From Parabacteroides sp. ZJ-118 (GTDB taxonomy: Bacteria; Bacteroidota; Bacteroidia; Bacteroidales; Tannerellaceae), in assembly GCF_011038785.1 (NCBI RefSeq), contig NZ_JAAKDT010000035.1, forward strand, positions 1 through 38,243: DNA of 38,243 nucleotides. The letters are read 5' to 3'. Position numbers and translations under genes: made by a program. Below are positions 6,078-14,613 of this stretch, piece by piece (within the stretch, counting starts at the first letter, position 1; each line of letters begins with the position of its first letter). The notes under the pieces were generated by a model. That model worked only from the letters and a program-made list of their open reading frames with translations, had not been told where the DNA came from and did no database searches.

Positions 6078-8240
6078 ATGAAACATATATACTCACTCTT
6101 TTCTATTTTATCCGCGGCTTTATTAATGACCGGATGCGTGAATGATCCGGATATAGATGGTGGCATTCGGAACGCTAAAAAACCTTCTGTCAAGACAGGC
6201 GAGGTGTTGAAGTCCACGGCTAGTTCCGTGACAGTATCGGGGGAGGTCTTGCAAGAAAACGGCGCTCCCGTGATAGAGGCCGGTTTTTGTTGGAGCACGG
6301 AATCTACCTTTACCATAACAGGGAAAAATAAAAAAGCCGTATCCGAGCGTAAAGTGAAATATGAGGCTACGATCGAGGGCTTGGTCAACGATCTGGATTA
6401 CTATATCCGGGCCTATGCGATCAATGCGGTAGATACCGCTTATGGAGAGATTCTTCCTTTTAAAACGAAAGATGGACTAGGAAGCGTTAAGACCCTGTTG
6501 CCGATCGACGTGATGTCTACTACCGTTCAATGTGGAGGTGTGATAACCAAACAAGGGGAAGCCGAAATCGAGGAGAGAGGTGTCTGCTTAATGCTGAATC
6601 CGGAGCCTTCGGCATCCGACTCCACGATCCGCATAGACATGGAAGCCGATTCGTTCTATTGTACGATCTCCGGCTTAAAACCGGAAACTACCTATTACGT
6701 CAGAGCTTACGCGAAAAGTAAATATGGCGAGTATAACGGGGCGAAAGTCGAGACCTTTAAGACCACGAATGGTCGTCCTGTATTGGATGATAACAAATTC
6801 AAGAACATAGCGACAGCGTTTACCTATGCGGAGTTCTCCATGGAAATAATAAGCGAGGGAGATTCCCCGATCACGGCATGTGGTTTCTGCTTTAGTGCTG
6901 ATAAATCACCGACAATAGAAAATGGGGATACGATTATTTGCGGAGCGGGTATCGGAGAATTTACCGGAAAAATCTATGATATGCAACAGCAGAAAGTGTA
7001 TTATGTACGTGCCTATGCGACAAACGCTTTAGGTACTACCTATAGCGCTGGCGAAGGTATCCATACGATTCTGAAAAGCGAGTTACCTACGGTCAATACG
7101 AAGGAGGTGTCTGCCATTAAAAATGGCACCGCGTGGGTAGGAGGAGAGGTCTTGGCCGAAGGCGCCTCACCGGTTACTGAGGCCGGTGTATGTTGGGGTA
7201 CTAGTCCCAGTCCGGCCTTGGATAATTGTGAAGGAGCGGTAGCCCTTTCTTCCGGCACACAAGCGTTTACGGGTACGATAAAGGAATTGAGAGGAGGCAT
7301 GCGCTATTATTTGAGAGCTTACGCTAAAAATAAGAATGGCGTCGCTTACGGAGAGGAAGTTCATTTCCAAACTCCGGCCATATTCGGAACAGGGGTAAGG
7401 TTTGAAGGGGCTTTCCGGATACCGGGATCAACTTCTTTCTGTACCTTGGCTAATAGCACGGGATTCTTATTAGGCGGTGACACGGGTAGGGAATACACCG
7501 ATGAGTTTTGGGGATACATAACCTCAAAGAAAGAGTGGTTGCCCTTAAGGTCTCAGCCTGAGAAATTATCAGGTCAAGCCTGTTTCAGCATCGGATTTGG
7601 CTTATGGACCTTTGGTGGCTTGGATAACACGGGAAAGGTATGTGACAGCTTATATGTATACTCCACATCCGACAATTCTTGGAGCGCGGTACAAACAGAC
7701 CTGCAGCGGCCTAAAGGTATGTATCGGGCGACATGTTGCAGAATGGACGATCAAGCGTTCCTCATAGGTGGACGTAGAGGTAACGAACTAATCGATGAAG
7801 TCTGGACTTATGAGCCGAGTGCCTTCGTTTGGAGCAAGAAATCTAATTTCCCGGTTAAACAATACGGCGGAATATCCGTTGTTATAGGTGATCGTATATA
7901 TGCCGGGCTAGGGATTATTAATAAGACGGATCCATCTTTAGAATATACGACACGATTTTGGTCTACGGACAAGGAGGCTGTAACTTGGGAAGAGGAGGCC
8001 CCGTTCCCTGGAAAGATGCTTTTATGTGCCATCGCTTATGGTAATTACGTCTATGGAGTAGATGGAGACGGTTATATTTGGCGCTATGATCCGGACTCTC
8101 GAAACTGGAGCCAGAAATCCCAATTACCGGCGGCTAACAGATCTGTCCATTGCATGTATGTCTTGGATAATTATATTTATATCGGTTTGGGCAATGCCTC
8201 TAACTCATTAATCAGTTACGATCCTACTTGGGATAATTAA
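6078..8240 (+). CDS. Lipoprotein with FnIII-like modules and Kelch propeller
   Basis: 720 residues. A lipoprotein signal (LLMTGC, lipidated Cys at residue 20) is followed by four FnIII-like modules of about 95 residues (roughly 38-135, 135-230, 232-330 and 335-430). Each has a GFCWS or GVCWG type strand and ends in YYIRAYA or YYLRAYA. From about 440 to 715 a Kelch-type beta-propeller follows: repeated FGG or IGG plus LYVYSTSDNSW, VWTYEPSAFVW and WRYDPDSRNW units. It lies 12 bp after the TPR/barrel gene and probably shares its transcript. The domains point to surface or periplasmic binding of protein or glycan. No enzyme activity is visible. It could be the output or sensory partner of the kinase, which is inference. 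Confidence 0.85.
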   Translation: MKHIYSLFSILSAALLMTGCVNDPDIDGGIRNAKKPSVKTGEVLKSTASSVTVSGEVLQENGAPVIEAGFCWSTESTFTITGKNKKAVSERKVKYEATIEGLVNDLDYYIRAYAINAVDTAYGEILPFKTKDGLGSVKTLLPIDVMSTTVQCGGVITKQGEAEIEERGVCLMLNPEPSASDSTIRIDMEADSFYCTISGLKPETTYYVRAYAKSKYGEYNGAKVETFKTTNGRPVLDDNKFKNIATAFTYAEFSMEIISEGDSPITACGFCFSADKSPTIENGDTIICGAGIGEFTGKIYDMQQQKVYYVRAYATNALGTTYSAGEGIHTILKSELPTVNTKEVSAIKNGTAWVGGEVLAEGASPVTEAGVCWGTSPSPALDNCEGAVALSSGTQAFTGTIKELRGGMRYYLRAYAKNKNGVAYGEEVHFQTPAIFGTGVRFEGAFRIPGSTSFCTLANSTGFLLGGDTGREYTDEFWGYITSKKEWLPLRSQPEKLSGQACFSIGFGLWTFGGLDNTGKVCDSLYVYSTSDNSWSAVQTDLQRPKGMYRATCCRMDDQAFLIGGRRGNELIDEVWTYEPSAFVWSKKSNFPVKQYGGISVVIGDRIYAGLGIINKTDPSLEYTTRFWSTDKEAVTWEEEAPFPGKMLLCAIAYGNYVYGVDGDGYIWRYDPDSRNWSQKSQLPAANRSVHCMYVLDNYIYIGLGNASNSLISYDPTWDN

Positions 8241-8273
8241 AGATGAACTCAATTGCGTGTCGAAGAAAAATTC

Positions 8274-8314
8274 ACGGAAATATGATATTATTTGAAAGAG
8301 ATTCCGTATGTTTG
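8274..8314 (+). promoter_or_regulatory. Hydrogenase operon promoter region with inverted repeat
   Basis: TATGTTTG at 8307-8314 matches TAnnTTTG, 44 bp upstream of the first hydrogenase gene. ACGGAA at 8274-8279 and TTCCGT at 8302-8307 form a 6-bp inverted repeat that ends exactly at the -7 element and could be an operator. The rest of the 118-bp gap shows no gene. Confidence 0.45.
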
Positions 8315-8358
8315 CACAAATGACATTGCGGCGTTTTCCTTAAATATAGCATATAACC

Positions 8359-8757
8359 ATGAACAAAGTAAAGACATTAGATGATCTCAAGAAAATGCGC
8401 GAATCCCTTCGTGCGTCTTTGGACCTGCGTGAAAAAAGCAACACCCCTGACCAACTCGTGCAAATTAAGGTCTCCATGGCCACTTGCGGTATAGCTGCCG
8501 GTGCCAAGGAGGTAATGAGTTATTTTATCGAGGTTTTAGACCGGCAGAAAATTGACGCGTTGGTAACTCAAACCGGATGCATGGGTTATTGTTACGCGGA
8601 ACCGACTGTTGAAATCAAGCTTCCGGGTCAGGAGCCGTTGGTATTCGGTTATATCGATAAGGCAAAAGTTGAAGAAATCATAGACAAGTACATCCGTAAG
8701 GGTATCCTGGTAGACGGCATCATTCCTGTAACTTACACCACCATAAAACCCGAATAA
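8359..8757 (+). CDS. HndB-type thioredoxin-like ferredoxin subunit of [FeFe] hydrogenase
   Basis: 132 residues. A helical N-terminus precedes a thioredoxin-like [2Fe-2S] ferredoxin fold of the NuoE/HndB type. Visible cysteines are Cys43 in ATCGIAAGAKEV and Cys74/Cys78 in GCMGYC. The second cysteine expected in classical members is replaced by Ala in CGIAAGA, so only three candidate ligands are present and cluster binding is uncertain. It is the first gene of a four-gene operon, 21 bp before the HndC-type gene. In HndABCD complexes this subunit accompanies the diaphorase and hydrogenase subunits in the cytoplasm. Confidence 0.88.
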   Translation: MNKVKTLDDLKKMRESLRASLDLREKSNTPDQLVQIKVSMATCGIAAGAKEVMSYFIEVLDRQKIDALVTQTGCMGYCYAEPTVEIKLPGQEPLVFGYIDKAKVEEIIDKYIRKGILVDGIIPVTYTTIKPE

Positions 8758-8778
8758 GAAATTTAATATCTTACATAA

Positions 8779-10569
8779 ATGACACGATACACGAATTATA
8801 TATTGGTGTGCGGTGGCACAGGTTGCCGTGCATCACAAAGCGAGCAGATCATCGAGAATCTGAGAGCCGCCGTTGAGCGATACGGATTAGAGGATACACA
8901 AGTGATCCGTACCGGATGCTTCGGTTTCTGCGAGAAGGGTCCGGTGGTTAAGATGATCCCCGATAACACTTTTTACGTACAAGTCCAGCCATCGGACGCG
9001 GACGAGATCGTACGGGAGCATTTGGTAAAAGGCCGTAAAGTGGAACGGTTACTTTATGTGAACCCGGAAACGCATGAGTTGGTACCAGACTCCAAGCATA
9101 TCGGATTCTATAAGAAACAGCTACGTATCGCCCTTCGGAATTGTGGCTTTATCAATCCGGAGAATATCGATGAGTATATCGCTCGCGACGGCTACGTAGC
9201 GTTGGGGAAAGCCCTGGTGGAAATGACTCCCGGGGAAGTGATCAAGGAGATCATGGATAGCGGCTTACGGGGGCGTGGGGGCGGCGGTTTCCCCACAGGC
9301 TTGAAATGGCAGATTACCCGTAAGGTACAGGCGCCTCAAAAATACGTGGTTTGTAATGCGGACGAGGGCGACCCGGGCGCTTTTATGGATCGCTCCATAT
9401 TGGAGGGCGACCCGCATTCGATTGTGGAAGCTATGGCGATCAATGGATATTGTACGGGAGCCAGCAAAGGTTTGGTGTATATCCGTGCCGAATACCCGCT
9501 AGCCGTGGAACGTTTGAGAATCGCCATACGGCAGGCGAAAGAATATGGACTGCTGGGCGAGAATATATTCGGGACTGATTTCTCGTTCGACATCGAGATA
9601 CGGTACGGCGCCGGAGCCTTTGTTTGTGGAGAGGAGACCGCTTTGATCCACAGCATGGAGGGTTTGAGAGGCGAGGCTACCGTAAAGCCGCCGTTCCCCA
9701 GTGAGCACGGGTACAAAGGTTGTCCGACCAATGTGAATAACGTGGAGACTTACGCGAATGTCCCGGTGATCTTGTTAAGAGGCGCCAAATGGTTCAGTAG
9801 TATCGGGACGGAGAAAAGTAAAGGAACAAAGGTTTTCGCCTTGGCTGGAAAAGTAAACAACGTGGGGCTGATCGAGGTCCCTATGGGTACGACTTTGCGC
9901 GAGGTTATCTTTGGGATCGGGGGAGGTATCAAGGATGGAAAGAGGTTCAAGGCTGTGCAAACCGGTGGCCCGTCAGGAGGTTGCTTGACCGAAAAGCATC
10001 TGGATCTTCCCATCGATTATGATAATTTGCTCGCCGCTGGCTCCATGATGGGTTCCGGAGGTATGATCGTCATGGATGAGGATGATTGCATGGTCGCCAT
10101 GGCTAAGTTCTATCTGGACTTTACGGTCGAGGAGTCGTGCGGTAAATGCGCGCCGTGCCGTATCGGTAATAAACGCTTGCATGAGATCTTGCAGAAAATC
10201 ACGGGTGGAAACGGAACCGAGGAGGATCTGACCCGTCTGCGGAATCTGGCGACAGTGATTAAGGATACCGCTTTATGCGGTTTGGGACAGACCTCCCCGA
10301 ATCCGGTTTTATCTACGATGGATAATTTCTACGATGAATACCTGGCGCATGTCCGGGAGCGTCGCTGTCCGTCTCATCAATGCCGGGAACTGACCCAATA
10401 TTTCATCAATCCGGAGAAATGTAAAGGATGTACGCTCTGTGCCCGCGTTTGTCCGGTCCACGCGATCACGGGAGAGCGGAAAATCCCTCATATCATCGAT
10501 CCGCAAGCTTGTATCCGTTGCGGTACCTGCATGGAGAAGTGTAAGTTCGGAGCGATTTATGTCCACTAA
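8779..10569 (+). CDS. HndC/NuoF-type NAD(P)H-binding flavoprotein subunit of [FeFe] hydrogenase
   Basis: 596 residues, full length for the family. Domains in order: an N-terminal thioredoxin-like [2Fe-2S] domain (VCGGTGC at 10-16, RTGCFGFCEKGP near 45-55); a NuoF core with the GRGGGGFPTGLKW nucleotide loop, NADEGDPGAFMDR and the flavin region; the ESCGKCAPCRIG 4Fe-4S site; and a C-terminal pair of 4Fe-4S motifs (CKGCTLCARVCP and CIRCGTCMEKC). It oxidises NADH or reduces NAD(P)+, and feeds the flavin of the bifurcating hydrogenase. It lies 14 bp upstream of the catalytic subunit gene. Confidence 0.95.
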   Translation: MTRYTNYILVCGGTGCRASQSEQIIENLRAAVERYGLEDTQVIRTGCFGFCEKGPVVKMIPDNTFYVQVQPSDADEIVREHLVKGRKVERLLYVNPETHELVPDSKHIGFYKKQLRIALRNCGFINPENIDEYIARDGYVALGKALVEMTPGEVIKEIMDSGLRGRGGGGFPTGLKWQITRKVQAPQKYVVCNADEGDPGAFMDRSILEGDPHSIVEAMAINGYCTGASKGLVYIRAEYPLAVERLRIAIRQAKEYGLLGENIFGTDFSFDIEIRYGAGAFVCGEETALIHSMEGLRGEATVKPPFPSEHGYKGCPTNVNNVETYANVPVILLRGAKWFSSIGTEKSKGTKVFALAGKVNNVGLIEVPMGTTLREVIFGIGGGIKDGKRFKAVQTGGPSGGCLTEKHLDLPIDYDNLLAAGSMMGSGGMIVMDEDDCMVAMAKFYLDFTVEESCGKCAPCRIGNKRLHEILQKITGGNGTEEDLTRLRNLATVIKDTALCGLGQTSPNPVLSTMDNFYDEYLAHVRERRCPSHQCRELTQYFINPEKCKGCTLCARVCPVHAITGERKIPHIIDPQACIRCGTCMEKCKFGAIYVH

Positions 10570-10583
10570 ATTCATTTACAATC

Positions 10584-12374
10584 ATGGAAACAGTTAAATT
10601 AATCATAGATAACAAAGAGGTGGAAGTGCCGAGAGGAACCACCATTTTAGACGCGGCGAAAAGTGTAGGTATCCACATCCCGACACTCTGTTATATGAAA
10701 CTGGAGGACTTGCATTATGAGAATAATCCGGGAGCTTGCCGCATTTGTGTCGTGGAGATCGAGGGACGTAGGAATCTGGCTCCATCCTGTAAGATGGAAT
10801 GTACGGAGGGTATGGTCGTACGGACACATACCCCGCGGGTGATGAACGCCCGTAAGACGGTGATGGAGCTGATCCTGTCGAATCATCCGGCGGAGTGCCT
10901 GACATGCAGCAGCAACGGATATTGCGAGTTGCAGAAGATCGCGCACGACCTGGGAATCCGCGAGATCCGGTATAAGGGGGAGATGTCTACGTTTACGATA
11001 GACCGTTCCCCCTCCATTGTCCGGAACATGAACAAATGTATCATGTGCCGCCGCTGTGAGACCATGTGCAATACGATACAGACGGTTGGCGCCTTGACGG
11101 CCGTGCACCGCGGCTTTAACGCGGCCGTATCGACCGCTTTCGAGCGGGATATGGCCGGGAGTACGTGCTCGTATTGCGGACAGTGTGTATCGGTCTGCCC
11201 GGTTAACGCGCTTAGCGGACGTAATACGCAACAGCCGGTCTTGGACGCCTTGGCCGACCCCGCGAAAATCGTTATCGCGCAGACAGCGCCCGCGGTCCGC
11301 GCCGCGCTGGGGCGTGATTTCGGATACGAGCCGGGTACATTGGTCACCGGCAAGATGGTTTCGGCTTTGCGTCAGTTGGGTTTCGATTATGTATTCGACA
11401 CGGACTTTGCCGCCGACCTGACCATTATGGAAGAGGGGACGGAGTTGTTACACCGCCTGGGGAGCTACCTGAATGGAGACAAAGCGGTGAGAATACCGCT
11501 GATGACGAGCTGTTGCCCGGGTTGGGTCAGCTTTGTGGAACAACATTACCCCGAGTTGCGGGATCATTTGTCTACGGCCAAGAGCCCGCAGCAAATGTTC
11601 GGGGCGATCGCCAAGAGTTATTTCGCCGAGAAGTTGGGAGTGAGCCGTAAGGATTTGGTGGTCGTGTCCATCATGCCCTGCCTGGCGAAGAAGTACGAGG
11701 CCAGCCGCCCGGAGTTTAGCGTGGAAGGCAATCCCGACGTGGATTATTCGATCTATACCCGCGAGCTGGCCCGTTTGATCCGTTACGCGAACATAGATTT
11801 CGAGGGACTGCCGGACGGTGAGTTCGATCGCCCGTTGGGTGAATCCACCGGGGCGGGCGTGATCTTCGGCACGACCGGAGGCGTTATCGAGGCCGCCTGC
11901 CGTACCGCTTATGAGTTATATACGAAGAAAAACCTGGATCAAGTGGATTTCGAGGAGTTACGCGGGCTGGAAGGTATTCGCAGCGCCACGATCGATTTTG
12001 ACGGGACCCCGGTAAAGATCGGTATCGCCCATGGCCTGGGGAATGCCCGCAAGCTGATCGAGGAGGTGAGAAACGGCACCTCTCCCTATCACGCGATCGA
12101 GGTGATGGCTTGTCCGGGAGGTTGCATCGGCGGTGGCGGGCAGCCGTTCCACCGAGGCCGTATGGAGGTGCTTCGCCGGCGTGCCGCCGCCCTCTACCGG
12201 GAAGACGCGGACAAACCGCTTCGCAAGAGCCATGAGAATCCGTACATTCAGCGATTATACAGCGAGTACTTGGGAGAGCCCTGCGGGCCGAGAGCCCATG
12301 AATTACTGCATACCCATTACACCGATCGCAAGGAGGTGATCGGTATGGACACAGAAACCGAAAAAAGTAAATAA
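10584..12374 (+). CDS. [FeFe] hydrogenase catalytic subunit (HndD/HydA type)
   Basis: 596 residues. The N-terminal [2Fe-2S] ferredoxin domain has Cys36, 52, 55 and 69. A His-Cys3 4Fe-4S site follows (His101, Cys105, 108 and 114), then two 4Fe-4S clusters (CIMCRRCETMC at 152-162 and CSYCGQCVSVCP at 195-206). The H-cluster domain has TSCCPGW at 309-315, IMPCLAKKYEASR at 363-375 and the third motif VMACPGGCIGGGGQP. The C-terminal iron-hydrogenase small-subunit segment (NPYIQRLYSEYLGEP) is fused on. It makes or uses H2, coupled with ferredoxin and NAD(H). Maturases HydE, HydF and HydG are not in the window. The DNA becomes clearly more GC-rich from this gene onward. Confidence 0.96.
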   Translation: METVKLIIDNKEVEVPRGTTILDAAKSVGIHIPTLCYMKLEDLHYENNPGACRICVVEIEGRRNLAPSCKMECTEGMVVRTHTPRVMNARKTVMELILSNHPAECLTCSSNGYCELQKIAHDLGIREIRYKGEMSTFTIDRSPSIVRNMNKCIMCRRCETMCNTIQTVGALTAVHRGFNAAVSTAFERDMAGSTCSYCGQCVSVCPVNALSGRNTQQPVLDALADPAKIVIAQTAPAVRAALGRDFGYEPGTLVTGKMVSALRQLGFDYVFDTDFAADLTIMEEGTELLHRLGSYLNGDKAVRIPLMTSCCPGWVSFVEQHYPELRDHLSTAKSPQQMFGAIAKSYFAEKLGVSRKDLVVVSIMPCLAKKYEASRPEFSVEGNPDVDYSIYTRELARLIRYANIDFEGLPDGEFDRPLGESTGAGVIFGTTGGVIEAACRTAYELYTKKNLDQVDFEELRGLEGIRSATIDFDGTPVKIGIAHGLGNARKLIEEVRNGTSPYHAIEVMACPGGCIGGGGQPFHRGRMEVLRRRAAALYREDADKPLRKSHENPYIQRLYSEYLGEPCGPRAHELLHTHYTDRKEVIGMDTETEKSK

Positions 12375-12377
12375 GCC

Positions 12378-12869
12378 ATGAATGAGATACATTTGCCTAA
12401 GACAAAAGTAGAGGAGCTGCGCGCGATATGCGCCGAGCGCGACAACGATCCCGGGGAGTTGATCAATATCTTGCACGCCGCCCAAGGCCTGCTCGGATAT
12501 CTGCCGGCGGAGGTCCAGCAGGTGATCGCCGCCGAGTTGAATATCCCGGTCTCGAGGGTATACGGCGTGGTTACCTTCTACTCATTCTTCACGATGACCC
12601 CCAAGGGGAAATACCCCATCTCGGTTTGCCTGGGAACGGCCTGTTACGTGCGCGGCGCGGAAAATGTCCTGGAAGAGGTGCAACGCCAGCTGGAGATCAA
12701 GGTGGGAGAGACCACGCCGGACGGTTTGTTCTCCTTGGATTGCCTGCGCTGCATCGGCGCTTGCGGGTTGGCTCCGGTGATCATGATCGGGGGAAAGGTC
12801 TACGGAAGGGTGACTCCCGAGAAGGTACGGGATATACTCTCCGAATACTATCTGAAAGAAGAGCGATAA
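12378..12869 (+). CDS. HndA/NuoE-type [2Fe-2S] subunit of [FeFe] hydrogenase
   Basis: 163 residues of the NuoE/HndA family: a helical N-terminus, then a thioredoxin-like domain with the four expected cysteines (Cys84 and Cys89 in CLGTAC, Cys125 and Cys129 in CIGAC). It passes electrons between the flavin subunit and the hydrogenase. The ATG is 3 bp after the stop of the catalytic subunit. The order B-C-D-A differs from the A-B-C-D order of the original hnd operon. A strong hairpin follows the stop. Confidence 0.94.
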   Translation: MNEIHLPKTKVEELRAICAERDNDPGELINILHAAQGLLGYLPAEVQQVIAAELNIPVSRVYGVVTFYSFFTMTPKGKYPISVCLGTACYVRGAENVLEEVQRQLEIKVGETTPDGLFSLDCLRCIGACGLAPVIMIGGKVYGRVTPEKVRDILSEYYLKEER

Positions 12870-12872
12870 GAC

Positions 12873-12909
12873 ACGGGCGGCCACACGTAAAACCGATGTG
12901 GCCGCCCGT
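12873..12909. terminator. Strong GC hairpin between convergent genes
   Basis: A perfect 12-bp stem: ACGGGCGGCCAC at 12873-12884 pairs with GTGGCCGCCCGT at 12898-12909, with a 13-nt loop. It lies 3 bp after the hydrogenase operon and 28 bp from the convergent TPM gene, so it probably ends both transcripts. There is no T-run on either side, so a pure intrinsic mechanism is less certain. Confidence 0.7.
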
Positions 12910-12937
12910 ATAAGATGACGCGGGTGGTCGTATAGTC

Positions 12938-13903
12938 TCAGAAACGGCTGATCGAGCCGCCGCCCCCGGAGCTTCCGCCTCCCCAGGAGCCGCCGCCACC
13001 GCCGCCAAACCCCCCGAAGCCACCGCCCCCCATGATGATGGGGCCGCCACCGCCTCGGTGCACGCGGTCGATGACGCGGTTCCGCTTCTCGGTATGCCCG
13101 CAACTCTTACAGCGGTATACCTCCTCGGCCAGGCCCTCCGAGAAGCGAGTCGCCGCCCGGATCACCCGCCGCCCCCTGTACGCGAAGCTCTTCTTCCCGC
13201 AGCGGGGGCATGCCCTCGGGCGATACCTCAAGTACGCGACAAACGCCGAGAAGCCAACCATCCCGACCAGGCCCGCCAGGAATATCCACATGAAATCATC
13301 CTCGGACGAGGAAGAGGCGCGGTCGCCGCCGGTCATACGCTCATAATCGCCGGACATCAAATGCCGGCTCACCGCCAGGACGCCTTTCAACAGGCCGGCG
13401 CTATAATCCCCGGCCTTCAGGTCGGGCATCATGTAGCGCTGCTGGATCCGGTAGCAGACCGCGTCGGGGAGGACGCCCTCGATACCGTATCCCGTCTCGA
13501 AAACGACCGAGCGCTGGGAAGGCTCCGTCACCAGCTGGATCAACAGGCCATTGTCCCTGTCCTTTTGCCCCAATCCCCAGTGCTTGAACAAATCCGTGGC
13601 GAACGTCCGGGCATCCCGATCCCCGATGCTGTTCACCGCGACGACGGCGACCTCGATACCGAGACTATCCTCCACCGCGTCCAGCAATTGATTGATACGC
13701 GCCGCGTCGTCCGGGGCGATGATGCCGTCCGGGTTACTGACATGGTTCGACCGGTCGGAAAGACGTACGTTCGGGATGGTCTCGACCGAATAATCCTTCG
13801 CCGCGCGAACAGAGGAGGCGAGGCCGACCAGCAACAAGCCGATCCACAAGAAAAGAGGTGCCGGGCGCGCGCGTCCGGCCCCCGTATGCGTTAGCTCACT
13901 CAT
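12938..13903 (-). CDS. TPM domain membrane protein (YgcG family)
   Basis: 321 residues. A signal or anchor segment at about 16-34 is followed by the TPM domain (about 55-190: DGIIAPDDAARINQLLDAVE, then IEVAVVAVNSIGDRDARTFATDLFKHW and DNGLLIQLV), typical of YgcG/Psb32-like proteins. A membrane helix lies at about 205-224, then a cytoplasmic zinc ribbon (Cys232/Cys235 and Cys265/Cys268) and a Gly-rich tail ending GGGGSISRF. The function of the family is poorly defined. Pairing with LemA, whose gene ends 16 bp upstream on the same strand, is common in bacteria. Codon use is very GC-rich. Confidence 0.88.
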   Translation of the reverse strand: MSELTHTGAGRARPAPLFLWIGLLLVGLASSVRAAKDYSVETIPNVRLSDRSNHVSNPDGIIAPDDAARINQLLDAVEDSLGIEVAVVAVNSIGDRDARTFATDLFKHWGLGQKDRDNGLLIQLVTEPSQRSVVFETGYGIEGVLPDAVCYRIQQRYMMPDLKAGDYSAGLLKGVLAVSRHLMSGDYERMTGGDRASSSSEDDFMWIFLAGLVGMVGFSAFVAYLRYRPRACPRCGKKSFAYRGRRVIRAATRFSEGLAEEVYRCKSCGHTEKRNRVIDRVHRGGGGPIIMGGGGFGGFGGGGGGSWGGGSSGGGGSISRF

Positions 13904-13919
13904 TTTCGGCGAATGGCTT

Positions 13920-14507
13920 TCAGAATTCTACCTTAGGAGCCTTTTCCGCGCCGGACTCGGCGGTAAAATAGGCTTTCGACTGGAAGCCGAACATCCCGGA
14001 CAACAGGTTGTTCGGGAACTGGCGGATATAGGTGTTATAAGACTGGGCGACCTCGTTAAACCGTTTACGCTCCACCGAGATCCGATTCTCGGTCCCCTCC
14101 AGTTGCGCCTGGAGCTCCATGAAGTTTTGATTCGCTTTCAAGTCCGGATAACGCTCCAGGACGAGCATCAAGCGGGAGAGGGCATTCCCCAGCTCGCCCT
14201 GCGCGGACTGGAATTTCCTCAAGGATTCCTCCGTGAGGTTGGCGGGGTCGATCGTGGTCTTCGTCGCCTCGGCGCGCGCGTTGACCACGCCCTCCAACGT
14301 CTCCCGCTCATGCGCGGCGTATCCCTTCACCGTATTTACCAGGTTCGGGATCAAATCCATACGGCGCTGGTATTGGTTCTCCACTTGGCTCCACGCGGTT
14401 TTCACGCCCTCGTCTTGAGTCACCATCGTGTTATACACGCCCTTCACCCAAAAAAACAATATCGCCGCGACAGCGACGACAATCCAAACGACTTTGTTCT
14501 TAAACAT
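13920..14507 (-). CDS. LemA family protein
   Basis: 195 residues. An N-terminal membrane helix (about 5-24, VVWIVVAVAAILFFWVKGVY) is followed by the helical LemA domain: YNTMVTQDEGVKTAWSQVENQ, RRMDLIPNLVNTVKGYAAHE, then ERYPDLKANQNFMELQAQLEGTEN and the closing YNTYIRQFPNNLLSGMFGF. Every LemA hallmark is present and the length is typical. It is probably cotranscribed with the TPM gene from a promoter at about 14550. The cellular role of LemA proteins is not settled. Confidence 0.93.
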   Translation of the reverse strand: MFKNKVVWIVVAVAAILFFWVKGVYNTMVTQDEGVKTAWSQVENQYQRRMDLIPNLVNTVKGYAAHERETLEGVVNARAEATKTTIDPANLTEESLRKFQSAQGELGNALSRLMLVLERYPDLKANQNFMELQAQLEGTENRISVERKRFNEVAQSYNTYIRQFPNNLLSGMFGFQSKAYFTAESGAEKAPKVEF

Positions 14508-14544
14508 CTTTGCCTTCTGATTTTATTGATTATACATAACGGGG

Positions 14545-14552
14545 CAAAGTTA
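14545..14552 (-). promoter_or_regulatory. -7 promoter element for lemA-TPM
   Basis: On the - strand this reads TAACTTTG, matching TAnnTTTG, 37 bp upstream of the LemA ATG. A T-rich tract with TTTG lies just before it on the - strand. Confidence 0.6.
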
Positions 14553-14613
14553 ACAAAAAAAACGGATCGCGGAAAGGAGCGACGCCCCGGTTGGAAGCCG
14601 CCCGCGCCTTGAT

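Noticed and set aside
458-8240. Type VI secretion or tellurite-resistance (TerY-P) phosphorylation module
   Set aside because: No T6SS structural genes, vWA protein or Ter proteins are present, only the kinase, phosphatase and FHA parts.
10584-12374. NuoG-type Complex I subunit
   Set aside because: The TSCCPGW, MPC and ACPGGC H-cluster motifs and the fused small-subunit tail identify an [FeFe] hydrogenase.
13058-13894. + strand open frame of 278 codons opposite the TPM gene
   Set aside because: A shadow of the GC-rich TPM reading frame with no domain and no start signals.
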